Assembly: GCF_037392515.1 (NCBI RefSeq)
Contig: NC_090285.1
Location: 6,699,501 to 6,763,500 of the forward strand
Direction of reading: 5' to 3'
Length of the DNA stretch: 64,000 nucleotides
From: Haliotis asinina
Taxonomy: Eukaryota > Mollusca > Gastropoda > Lepetellida > Haliotidae
The notes under the pieces were generated by a model. The model did not search any database. It was not told where the DNA came from and was given only the letters and a program-made list of their open reading frames with translations. Made by a program: the position numbers and the translations under genes. This document shows positions 11,301 to 22,000 of this stretch, one piece after another; positions within the stretch are counted from its first letter, which is position 1, and every line of letters starts with the position of its first letter.

Positions 11301-14300
11301 ACTCACTCAGACAAACACTTTGCCACGTTCAAAACATACTTGTAACACCAGATTTGATTGGTCGAAAATAAGTTCCTCCAAAACTGCCAGCTTGCATGAC
11401 TTCTTTAGGAGTCATATTAGGTCGGAACTCAGGAACTCCAGCAAATACCAGCTGCCCTTTGCTGTTACGTGTTGGAAGACCAGCTGTGAACTCAATCTTT
11501 TCATCACTCTGGAAAAATACAATTAACACAAACTACCGCAATATCTCTAAAGAATGTATTAATTGTTCAGCACAACCTTGTGATTTAAATTGATGTAACA
11601 TTTTGGAGCAGGGGAGGTGAAATGGAGTTTAATGTTGTACTTGACAATATTTTGCTCACATGACTATGTGTATGCATGTGTATGGACATCTGCTTGTGCT
11701 AGTCCTGACTAAACTGGTTTCATAGTGATAGCAAAGCCCATACACAGAGATGCCATACACAGTTACCCATGATACCCCACTCAGACACATTATACTGACT
11801 CCCAGCCAACCAGTTGTTGTTATACCCGTTAATGACAAGCGCCAAGCAGGGACCAACAAGCACCATACTTTTGGTTTGATGTGGCTTGAGATCGAACCTG
11901 CAACCTTCTGCTTGGCGGGTGGACACTCTAACTACTCCACCACATAGGTGATCAGAACAAGGACCATGAAAGCTTTGATGGATGCAGTACAATGTAGGTT
12001 TTCACTTTGTACTTCTGTGGTGGTTGCCCGCTGTCCTATCATGAAATAAAACAGACACGCCACTCAGACACAGCATATACAAGCTGATCAGTCCTTGTTT
12101 TTAACCCTTAATGTCTAGCATGAGATAGGGCATCTACAAGTACTATCCTGCATGTTTTGTGGTAAGTATGGCTGGGTAACTCAACCCCTTCCCTTCCCAT
12201 CTGTAGACAAATGCTCATCCACTCTGCACTATTGTGGTAAATGTATCTTTTACTAGTGTCTCAAATAAATGTATACCATCTAATGTCCACCAGAGGTATT
12301 AAAGTATAGAACTGCATGTCAGTGCCCTTTCATTGTTCAGTTCATTTCTCACTACGATGCTAGAAGGTGTAAGCATGATCACATATCACCTGAAGGCAAT
12401 TACTGTGTGAAGACTGGAAGCATAGCAAAATTAAAACTGCTATGAAAATCTTACTAGTTTCATTTCCTCAAACTTTGCATATTTGTACTGTCAGTTATGT
12501 TTAGAAATAAGGACATTAAGGTGGGAAAAAAGGGCTCCTAGCTGTAACAGTAAACTTTAATATTTGTGTATCAGACAAATACTTGTGTATCAGATAAAAT
12601 AACAAAAACTTATATGAATAAGTTACATAACAGCACATAATGAAATCACCCGTGAAGATCCGGATTAGAATTTAGTAACCCATGCTTGTCCTAAAAGGTG
12701 ATTAACACGATGATTGGCTGGTCCGATTTGCTGACTCGACTGTCATTCTATTGCATAGATACATGCTCATGCTGTTGATCACTGGATTTTCTGGTCTAGA
12801 CCACATATTTACAGACTGTTGTCATATAGCTGGAATATTGCTGAGTGTTGCATAAAATAAACTCACTCACATAAAGAAATCTCAAAACTAGTTAAAGATA
12901 TTAGACACATAAAATATCAAACAAATATTCTCCACATGTATGTTCGCACCTTGACTTGATCTAAGTACTATTGTTAACAAAAATGTCAGTCAACTTTTCA
13001 TATGTTAGACTGCAAAGAAAACTGTATGAAGTACTGGCTTATCTGTTCCAGACTTCCTTATTTGCTGGCTACCATCACAAAGGTGAATTATTGCTGAACA
13101 TAACATTTAACAGCAAAGTATCAGTTAAACAACGGACAAGCAAGAAAACAAATATACAACATACAAGAAGGAAATTTTATTCATGCATACATGGAATGTA
13201 TGAATTACATTCCTCACTATATGGATCAAATTTCTTTCCAAACTTATTTCATACACTTTAGAATACTGAGAAGGCTGTAATAGTAGTTATATGTCTTCAG
13301 GCTATCATCATAAATAAGAAAACAGTGTGTTCTTGATTGACATCTTGCCCCAGGCAACAGCTGCTTCTTCCTTTCTCTCTCCCTTTACGCATCCCCCCAC
13401 CCACCCCCACTCCCGAAAGTAACCAATTCCCCACCAAATCATATCAAATCAAGGTTAAGGTTACTCATAGAGTGTGTGAAGCGTAAGACAGGATCAACAC
13501 CATGAAATGTGCGCAATCCTTGGGGCACTCATAAACATGAGTAGGTGTGCTCTTTGTAATTAAAAATGTGTTAAAAACGTTTAGCTATCATTGAAATAGA
13601 ATGCTGTTTCACAAATGCTAGATAATAAAATTAAGTCAACAGCTGTTTGAGGTTTGATCAGCAATGAGGTAACTGAGTCAGTAGACAAATTGCAAATGAT
13701 ATAGTTTGTCCCTGCTGGAACCTGTCTTCCCTTTTTTCTTCCTACATCAATGCGACCCGTGAAGGTCCCGGGGTAGAATAGGCCTTCAGCAACCTATGCT
13801 TGCCATAAAAGGTGACTATGTTGGAAGAGGCGACTAATGGGATCAGGTGTTCAGGCTCGCTGACTTGGTTGACACACGTCATTGGTTCCCAATTGCGCAG
13901 ATCGATGCTATGTTGTTGATCACTGGATTGTCTGGTCCAGACTTGATTATTTACAGACCGTCGCCATATAGCTGGAATATTGCTGAGTGCGGTGTAAAAC
14001 TAAACTCACTCACTCACTCCTACAGTACATCAATGCATGTGCATCCCAAGGTTGAACACTTAAGGCCATGTAGTTTCAGTGAGTGAGCAAGTTTAGTTTT
14101 ATGCCGCATTTAGCAATATTCCAGCAATATCACAATGGGAAACACCAGAAACAGGCTTCAAATTTATGCCCATGAGGGGAATCAAACCCCAGTCTTCAGC
14201 GTGATGAGCAAAAATACCTCAACCACTACCCCACATGTAGTTTCAGATGAGACACTGAAAATGCATTAACTCTACCAAAAGAGTGGTATCTCCAAGGTTG

Positions 14301-14637
14301 CAGCTGGATCAAAAATCAAAACATCCCTTAAACAAAACTACATGCCTTTCTGAAAACCACAAACCTTTTACAAAAAGTCAATAATTATACCTACAACTAT
14401 GACAGTATTAATTACCTCCACATTCGTGCCCTCGTCTATCAGCTTGGGGTATGAGGAGTTCTTCCCTTCTTCCTCCATTGTGTTTGCAACTGGCTTAACA
14501 TTCTTCTTCCCCTTTTGTCTCACCTCAGGTTTCTTTTGTACATTCTTCTTAGATGACTTTGATTTTTGAAGGGCAGGTGATGGCTTCCTTTTCTTTGCAG
14601 TTTTGGATTCAGCTGTTTCCACTTTCCGTTTCAACAT
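8352..14637 (-). CDS. conserved eukaryotic protein of unknown function, 5 coding exons, 275 aa
   Basis: Coding exons in transcript order are 14637-14416, 11508-11340, 10496-10426, 9356-9226 and 8586-8352. All junctions are AG/GT and phases agree; total length is 828 bp with the stop. The start ATG comes directly after a CAG acceptor, so an upstream noncoding exon is implied. Residues 1-74 are a Lys-rich, nuclear-signal-like, disordered head (KRK, KKRK). The conserved part includes FRPNMTPKEV (about 103-112), GSFGGTYFRPI (115-125), WKELPKDW (137-145), YKVKCGGSLDMWE (167-179), DPYGWFQWYCRFYQGRR (188-204) and DDDNRQIGRW (206-215). From memory, similar proteins without an assigned function occur in fungi, plants and protists; I know no accepted name or reaction. 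The donor after exon 3 (GTCTGG) is weak. The gene is divergent from SEC63. Confidence 0.85.
8690..9222. repeat. decayed minisatellite, about 35-40 bp unit
   Basis: Diverged units resembling CACTGACACAAGTCAGG followed by TTTGATCCTACAGTAC repeat about 13 times across the last intron of the unnamed gene. The spacing is irregular and copies differ at many positions, so the array is old. It stops within a few bases of the donor side of the exon at 9226. Confidence 0.75.
10732..10930 (+). mobile_element. SINE-like repeat, type A
   Basis: The copy runs from GACCCGTGAAAGTC to a TCACTCAC tail and keeps the GATCACTGGATTGTCTG core. It is diverged and lies in intron 2 of the unnamed gene, antisense to it. 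Confidence 0.75.
11005..11155 (-). mobile_element. tRNA-derived SINE-like repeat, type B
   Basis: On the minus strand the head reads GGGGTAGCCTAGTGGTTAAA, which looks like a tRNA A box, followed by a decayed B-box region. The body ends with GGTGATATTGGTGGAATATTG and a CACTCA tail. It shares the AATATTGCT...AAAAC 3' segment with type A repeats but has a different, tRNA-like head. Confidence 0.65.
11690..11948 (-). mobile_element. tRNA-derived SINE, type C (MetaSINE-like core)
   Basis: The minus strand begins TGTGGTGGAGTAGTTAGAGT (A-box-like) and continues to GCAGGTTCGATCTC (B-box-like), so the head is tRNA-derived. The body contains GGGAGTCAGTATAATGTGTC and GAGTGGGGTATCATGGGT, a core I recall from widespread molluscan SINEs. 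It lies in intron 1 of the unnamed gene's coding region. Confidence 0.7.
12649..12871 (+). mobile_element. SINE-like repeat, type A
   Basis: A diverged copy running from CCCGTGAAGATCCGG to AAACTCACTCAC, with a GATCACTGGATTTTCTGG core. It lies in the large first coding intron of the unnamed gene. Confidence 0.75.
13754..14016 (+). mobile_element. SINE-like repeat, type A, near full length
   Basis: The copy runs from GACCCGTGAAGGTCCCGGGG to ACTAAACTCACTCACTCAC. It closely resembles the copy at 1869-2133, including CCCAATTGCGCAGATCGATG, and so is among the younger members in the window. Confidence 0.8.
14079..14240 (-). mobile_element. tRNA-derived SINE-like repeat, type B
   Basis: On the minus strand the head reads GTGGGGTAGTGGTTGAGG (A box) and then CTGGGGTTTGATTCCCC (B box), a clear tRNA-like pair. 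The body ends AATATTGCTAAATGCGGC and AAAACTAAACTTGCTCACTC. It lies about 60 bp beyond the type A copy, so two repeats of different types sit side by side. Confidence 0.75.
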
Positions 14638-15819
14638 CTGAAACAAAGAATCAATGAATGAGTTTGGTATTATCATTCACTGAACATGACTTACGCTATA
14701 CTACTGCAGTATACATCAGGAAGGTACGTCACTCATTGTTTTAATGTGGGGAATCAACAAAGGCCTTTGGAAAGCAAATGCTTTCACAACTGGGTCACAC
14801 TACCAAATCCTAAAGCAAAGGGTAATTTAATAATTCATGACACTAACTACATGGAATATATTGATAAACAAAGCCATCGGGAGATGATATCTGGGACAAT
14901 TTGCAAATTGGGATTGACTTCTTACACAAAAGTCTGGAAAGATATTTTTCTTATTCATACTTTCAGATTGTCAGAGATTGAAGTTAAAGTCGCATGTAAA
15001 GGTCACGACACAATATTATATATCAATACTGAAGAGATCAATACCATAAACCACGTATGTATAAACCACAAGAGAATATTTTTCAGCCCACACTGGTACC
15101 TGGAATCATGATTCTTGAATGTGTTGTTATGAACAGCAAGTGTTAAACCTATCTACCAAGCGGATGTTGTTATCAACTGCAGTATTTGTTAATTATTTCA
15201 AATGAAAATTGTTAACGCATCTATTCAATTAAACGCTTGTTACTGTTTGACACAGACCCCTGTTGCCATAAACAAGCATCAATAACCGAACACTGCCTCG
15301 TTACGTGATCCGGAATACCCTGAAATGATTCGGAAATGGACTTTCAGTTATTTTTCTCCACCTTCTGGGGTCATGACCTTTTAGCATTAGCATTTACTAT
15401 TACAGACGACCGACAGATAGGTGATGTCACGAATGAAAACTATTTTTTAGGGTTTATATTCGTTTTGATGGTTTTTGCATTAGTGTAGAAGAGTAAAAAT
15501 ACATTTGCTGGGAACTTTGGATAAAAAACTCGACTTTGAAGTTTGTGATTTCCGAATCGTGACAGCAGGAAAATGAAGACGACTTCTTGTTTACAAACAC
15601 TTTCATGTGTAGCGACCGCGTAAGGCCAGAAGTGATAGGCGCAATGTCCGCGAATTTACATTACGCCAGACATGTGACGGTCAGACCACAGCTACACATT
15701 CGGATTTTGCTCAATCTAAAGAATGATTGAACAAATCCAAATGGTCATGTGCATACGCCAATAAAAGGTTTTGCACACTTTCCATTCTAAGCATACATGT
15801 ATATATGCAGATAATTTAC

Positions 15820-15900
15820 CTTGTCACGACAACTCTCCACCGTCGCAAATACTTGTTTATAAATGGCACGCGTTCAGAAGCGCCCTCTTTAAACTAAGAA
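15820..15900 (-). other. probable 5' noncoding exon of the unnamed gene (start approximate)
   Basis: A good donor, GACAAG|GTAAAT, lies at 15820 on the minus strand, upstream of the ATG exon whose acceptor is directly before the start codon. Splicing would give GACAAG-ATGTTG. The upstream edge is not defined; a TATA-like TTTATAAAC on the minus strand near 15860 suggests that transcription starts only a short way upstream. Confidence 0.35.
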
Positions 15901-16071
15901 CCTGGATATGTGCAGAAACAAAAGCTCTTGAGATTGCTTATCAAAGGGATGTAACTGCTGTCGTGACTAACGGATGGCCGCCCGAATGGTGACGAGACAT
16001 TTACGCAGGTTATATAAAGGGACACAACCGACTTCCTTTATCAAGACGGAAGCGACGTAAACAGAGCCAAG
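15821..16071. promoter_or_regulatory. divergent promoter region of the unnamed gene and SEC63
   Basis: The two genes point away from each other with only about 250 bp between the inferred donor of the noncoding exon and the SEC63 start codon. A TATATAAAG box at 16012-16020 lies about 50 bp before the SEC63 ATG, and a TTTATAAAC box faces the other way near 15860. CGGAAGCG upstream of the ATG resembles an ETS site. Start sites are inferred, not observed. Confidence 0.5.
16012..16020 (+). promoter_or_regulatory. TATA box of SEC63
   Basis: TATATAAAG lies 52 bp upstream of the SEC63 start codon. With initiation about 30 bp downstream, the 5' leader would be only about 25-30 nt. Confidence 0.5.
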
Positions 16072-19000
16072 ATGCCTGGCATGCAGTTTGAGTACGATGA
16101 GGAGGGGGGAACTTTCTACTATTTCCTTCTTTCCTTTTGGGGCCTGGTTCTCATACCGGCTACATATTATCTATGGCCACGGGCTAAAGCTAAAGGTAGG
16201 ATTTTGACATCCATTTTGAATTTCTCATTTTGAGGGGGCACATAAATCTGCTAGCCCCTCAAAGCCAAATAAAAACATGGATTACCAAATATCGTTTCAA
16301 TAATAAATACAAGTATTAAAACTATATTGTGTTTTTACAGACTCTCACCAGTACACTAAGACGAGTGGTTGAGGAATTCAATGAATACTTTCATTCATTT
16401 TTTTACTTCATCCGTATGCCTTTCACCCATCATGTTTGGGAAAACCCGGATTGGCATACAATAAACATCAGCTCTAGTAGTACAAGAACCCAATTTCAGC
16501 ATTTTAAACGGAACAACTGGCATATGACACCGTAGAATTACAATAGTTCAAAAATGAATACAGTTAATAGTGGGTTTGGTAGCTTGTAAAACAGGTGGTT
16601 AGCATATGCCTCAAAACATAGTTTCTGGAAATTTTTGTCGCTCGAGTGACACTGTCCTGTAGTGGGACTGGTGGCTAAGCCATGTTGCTAGATTATTTGT
16701 TCATCATGCAGTAGTGCCAATTTATATTTTCCAGTGTAAAGTCTTTTGCTTGTGTCATACAATATCATATGATAATCGATACTGACCCAAGCCAACTTCA
16801 TCTCTGATTGATAAAACACATGAAACACATTTTCCATGAATCATTTCGGCATATAGAACAATCAGATCATACATAAACAGAATTTGATTATGGTCATGTT
16901 TATAGATGTAAACATGTATTAAAGTCAGAAGGAATCAGAGGATAGTCAGAAAGAATTGCAAAAGGAAACTTGTGTAACCCTGGTCATCAAGCAATATAAT
17001 ACAGTAATACATGACAGGCCTCTGGTCACTATGACCCAGTTGGTAGCCATGACCTTAACAGGACTCATCTAAGTTATCTGCCCAAGCCTTTTATCTAAAC
17101 TTAGTTGCTTTTCTCATCACATGTTTCTGTTGAAAGAAAAATAAGCAGGAATACAACTTAATACAAGAGGTCATGATTAGGTGGAGTTGTGACAAGATGA
17201 AGACAATGACTGGTATGCTCACCAGGATGCATTCAATAATATATGTACATGCTGTTAAGGAAATTATTTGGAATGCCATTAATTAAGAATTAGTTAATTA
17301 GTTTCAACTAATAACTGTCACTAGTAGATCAGTCGGAAGTCACTCACATTTCCAGTGAATTACACCATATGCTGGTGATTGGGTGCCTGAGTCTGAGGGT
17401 GTGGATTCGAATCCCAAATGAGACTGAACTAAAAAAAGAACTGGAATTTGTACTTTACTAAGAAAGTGTAGTCCCTAGTATGACATGTTACATTTGACCA
17501 CTTTCTGAACATGCTAAGTGGTAATAAGTAACCACTGCATTGTGTAAACAAGCCATGCCCTTTGATGAATTCAGTTCATTACCCATGATCACTAGAATTG
17601 GACAAACCTGATTTTTTTTTTAAAGAGAGTGTTTTTACTTGAATACGGGTGTTATTTATCAAAATATGATGTGCAAAAGGGATATCACCACAAGGTAATA
17701 TGTTAACCTATTTTACATAGTCACTTTGACTATATTGTTGTCACCGGTCATTGTTCTAAGAAATTAACACTATTATCGTAGTTAAAATATGTCAGACAAG
17801 TCCTTTTGTTATTATTTAATTGAATATATTGAATAATCCATCACCTGTGCAACTGTTGACAGTGTTCTAACATATAGCTCATGTACATATTTGTTAACTG
17901 ATCTTCATCATGCATACAATATTCAGATCATAGTGGCTTCACAGCAGCAATAATCACAAGCAGTTTGTTTCACCATGATAGTCATCACACACTTGAAACT
18001 AGCCTAAATGACAAATATAAAATATTTATTAAACTAATTTAAAGGTTGAAATGTAAATGTTTCATAAAGGTGATGTAGTCAAGTAGCATTTTCCAGAAAA
18101 TAAGTTCTATTTTTCTGATTTAATTTACACCTGCTGTTGACCATAATCACCATTTTTACAATGATGTAATGGATGGGAAATACTAATTTTGACAACTTAA
18201 TGTGCATTTTTTTCACTGGGGTTTTGTTTTGTTTTGTTGTTATCATGATAATGTGAGTTGCGGAGGGGAGATGGCTACATCACTAAAACTTGATTCATAG
18301 CCAATTTGTAAAAATAGTTCTTAATCACATTATACTCAATTCTTCATTTAATGAAGACACACATCGCTGTCAACATTTGCACAATTCATTTACATGTTTT
18401 ACCCATGTTACTGCAGCAATGCATTGCCTGTATCCAACGTGCAATGTGTAAAATATGTCCTGTTTGAACATCAGCATCATTGAACCACAGCACCATGATA
18501 GGCAGTTTCATCCAAGGCTTAAGGACAAAACAATCAAAATGACATCAGCTTGTTGACATTTAATGATTTATTGATTGACATTAAAAGACATCTGTCTTTT
18601 GTTGTTGCAGTGACATGGGTTTTTGTTTTTTTCTCCTCATGTTAACCCTATAGCTTTATGAATTATGTACTCAATTCTGTAATTTTAGTGTAAATGCCTC
18701 TGTGGGGATGTCATGTATAACCAGTGTATCAGTGCATTCAAATCATTATGATATTTGATTTCATTTTTTAATCCTGTGTCATTTCACATCTGGAACATTT
18801 AAGACATCAGTGAAATGGCATTGTTATCCAACTTACATTTAATAAACAATTTCATTCTTTGCAAACAATATACTTTTGGTTTTGAAATTGTATTCATTTT
18901 TATGTGGTGTGAAAATATTGATTTCTCAATTTCATCTGACATAATATTATACTGAAATTGTTGATTTAAAGAAGACTTTCTCAGGATATTGAGGAAGGCT

Positions 19001-22000
19001 CAAGCCTTTTTACGTGTTTAATCATGTTTGTTCCTTTTTAAGAAGGTTCATATGCTGTGATATGTAAGAATTCATGGAAAGTTTCATGAATTAAGTATTC
19101 CGATTCATTTCATATCATGAACATAGAATCATGGTTCATAGTATATCAGGGGATAGCTGTATCATGACGTGCCTTGTAAGAATCCACTGGCTGTGTCGGA
19201 GTACTGTGACATTATCAACAGAAACCATCACACAGAACTATGCATGTGTTCCCAAAAATCAATGAATGCAGTGCTGTCCGGATGAAAAAAAAACATATGA
19301 TATAGAAATATGGGATTTGAATGGGAAAAAAATAGTCATTGTGTTCTAGCTGCTGTTGCAGTTATTGTGAGCATATGTTGCATCAACCATTGCAAAGACA
19401 AATACATAAATAGTATACATTTTGTCTTCAATTCATGTAAACTGTTAATATCTCATTAATTCAGACAAACCATGACAACATTAGTATGTTTCAGCGAATT
19501 AATTTACAATTGTTTAATAGTAAGTGCAGGGATGAGAATATTCCTCACATCCACAGAATTCTGTTTATTTGATGGCACTAGTATCATTCATGATATATGT
19601 TATATTGTTTCTGTTAACATGACTCCAAAGAGACTTGGACCAATTTTGCTCTTTTTTCACTCATATCCATTCTCATCCCTGTAATTGCAGGAGTACATTT
19701 ACTTATGTTAATTCTGTTATGACTGATGCCACTGTTTTCATCATATGAAGGTTCTGAACTCATCAGCTGAAGGTCTGCAGATTACATCTGTGAAACTGGG
19801 GTGTGAATTAAAAATTGAGCTAATTTTCTAGCTTTGCTATGTTGTCATGGTTCCCATGTTGTAGTTCTGCCTTTCCTGTAGAGCCATGGGTGTTGGGTCT
19901 CAGGTGTACATGCTCCACCTCAATATATGCCACGGATGTTCAGTTGGGAACATATCAGGGAACCTTTTCTGAGTCTCTGTGGATGTGCTTATCAATTTTG
20001 TTGCATCCATTGTAAATTTTCATGCATATAGGATGCAGGATTTTGTGTGCTGTAAATCCCTGTCACTCCAATATCTGTAGGACTCAATGTCAGAGATACT
20101 TGGTGATACCTCATTGACCTCTTGAAGTTCAATATTTCAGATAAAAATTCTGTGAATTGAAACCATGTCAGAATTAAAATTTTGTCAACAAAACAATTAC
20201 ATAAGGGCAAAAGTCCATTCAGCAAAAGTCCAAAGTCCAAAGTCCAAACAATTTCCTTTTATGTGTGCTACTGCCCCCTCCCCACACTACTCTCATACTA
20301 TGGACAAGATATTGTTGTAGCTTTAAACATGCTGTAATGCCATTGGTGCACAGCCAGATCCCAATCTTTGTCACCATGGATTTTGCGATGCTGCAAAAAG
20401 CCATTTTCGAAAAGTAAATCTTGAATTCTTTTTCATAGAGATCCTCCTTGGGGTACTTATAAGCATTTAAATGTTCTTTAAATTCTCGCGACAGTTGTAA
20501 CTATATTTTTTCAATAAAATATATACAAAGCAAAAAACATCGTTTTTGTCTTGTGAGACCACCCCTACAGGGCCCCTGGCCCCGTGACAGCCAAGAGCAG
20601 GTAACTCTTCAGACTATAGCCTCCAGCAAAACACTTCCTTTTCTGTCGCCCGCCTATGCAGACGTGCTTCAGCATTCACAGAGATTCTTGCTTACCAAAG
20701 ACAAAGAGAAGTACTAAGATGAGTACCTCAGAGGCTCAAACTGTATGTATGGTTTCTTTATTAGACGCATGGGCGCATTAGGAATCATTTTTTACAGTTT
20801 ACTTGTCAAACTGTTGTAACTTTTGCTGTCCCTGTTGGTAGCCACGTGGTTAGCATAATGGTGGAAGGCAAACCTTTTTTCCCGCCAAAACTTTTTAGTT
20901 TTATGGCGGTCTTTTTGTGAAAAAGTAAGCTTGTGTAGCTATGCTTTTATGTACTTTATTCATGTTATCTCCATATTTACTACTATTTTTATAAAAATAT
21001 GTCGTAAACTATGGTGTCGCGGCACTTAGCTTTTACCTTAACTATGTACGTAGTTTTAGTTTTAGCTTTGCGCCCATGCGTGTCTTGTTTTATTGTTGTT
21101 TATTATGCAACACTAGGAGGTTATTTGTTGCCTTGCAGTTTAAATCCTGCTCAACATGCAAATCCTCCATTCCGGCTAACGACCTGCATGATGTATGTCT
21201 AAGATGCCTAGTGGAATGTCATCCCGACGATCAGTCTTGTGATGTGTGCGCGGGGTTTACCCCTCAGACCAGAAAGTCTAGACACGCAGACTTCTTGTTC
21301 TATTCCAACCTACTGAAGGCGGGGGGGATATCTGGGCTCAGGACCCTCCATCTAAGCGCTCCCACAAAAAGAAAGGCGCAGCTTCTTCTTCGGAGGGGTC
21401 GGTTAAGAAGGCCAGGGTGTCTAGGGACCCTTCCCCTTCTTCTGCCGTTGTATCCTCAGCACCTACCCCTACTTCGCAAGCACCATTAATCTCTGTTGAT
21501 TCAATTAATGCCTTGTTTCAGCAACAGATGTCTTCGGTACAATCAATGATAGATTCGGCACTGTCTGGTTTCCGAAAGGAACTGGACGCCCGATCTTCAT
21601 TGAGCGGCCATGGTGGTTCAGTTGAGGGAGGCCGCGGCCCGGGCTTAGGCTCGGAGAACGCTCCTCCCTCTGGGCAGCCGTCCTGCGCTTCGGGCGTTCA
21701 GGCGGATGTGCCTAGGGCAGTCGACCCCAGCTTGTCCCGTGGGGCAAGTGGGGCAACGACGCCCGGTGTCGGCGGCTTGACCGCGGTCAGCGCGCCTAGT
21801 GCCACGGTGGGCAGGCAGCCTAGTGCTGCCCAGCCGCTGGGGGCATCGACATCCTATCCATTTCCTGGGCTCTCGGGTCACCCTCCGGTGGGGGGCTTGC
21901 CCCAGTTGCCCAGGCGACCTAGTTCGGGCTCTGGCAGGGGCGAACCTAGTGGCTCGGTCCTTCTTAGTCTCTCTGCTCCTTCGAGTTCCGTCTCGGTAGC

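Noticed and set aside
14686-15111. A 141-codon plus-strand frame as a gene
   Set aside because: It lies in the 5' intron of the unnamed gene on the other strand, has no recognisable motif, and shows AT-driven codon use.
17365-17430. A tRNA gene, from a perfect B-box-like GGATTCGAATCCC
   Set aside because: No A box, anticodon arm or acceptor stem could be drawn upstream; better read as a SINE remnant.
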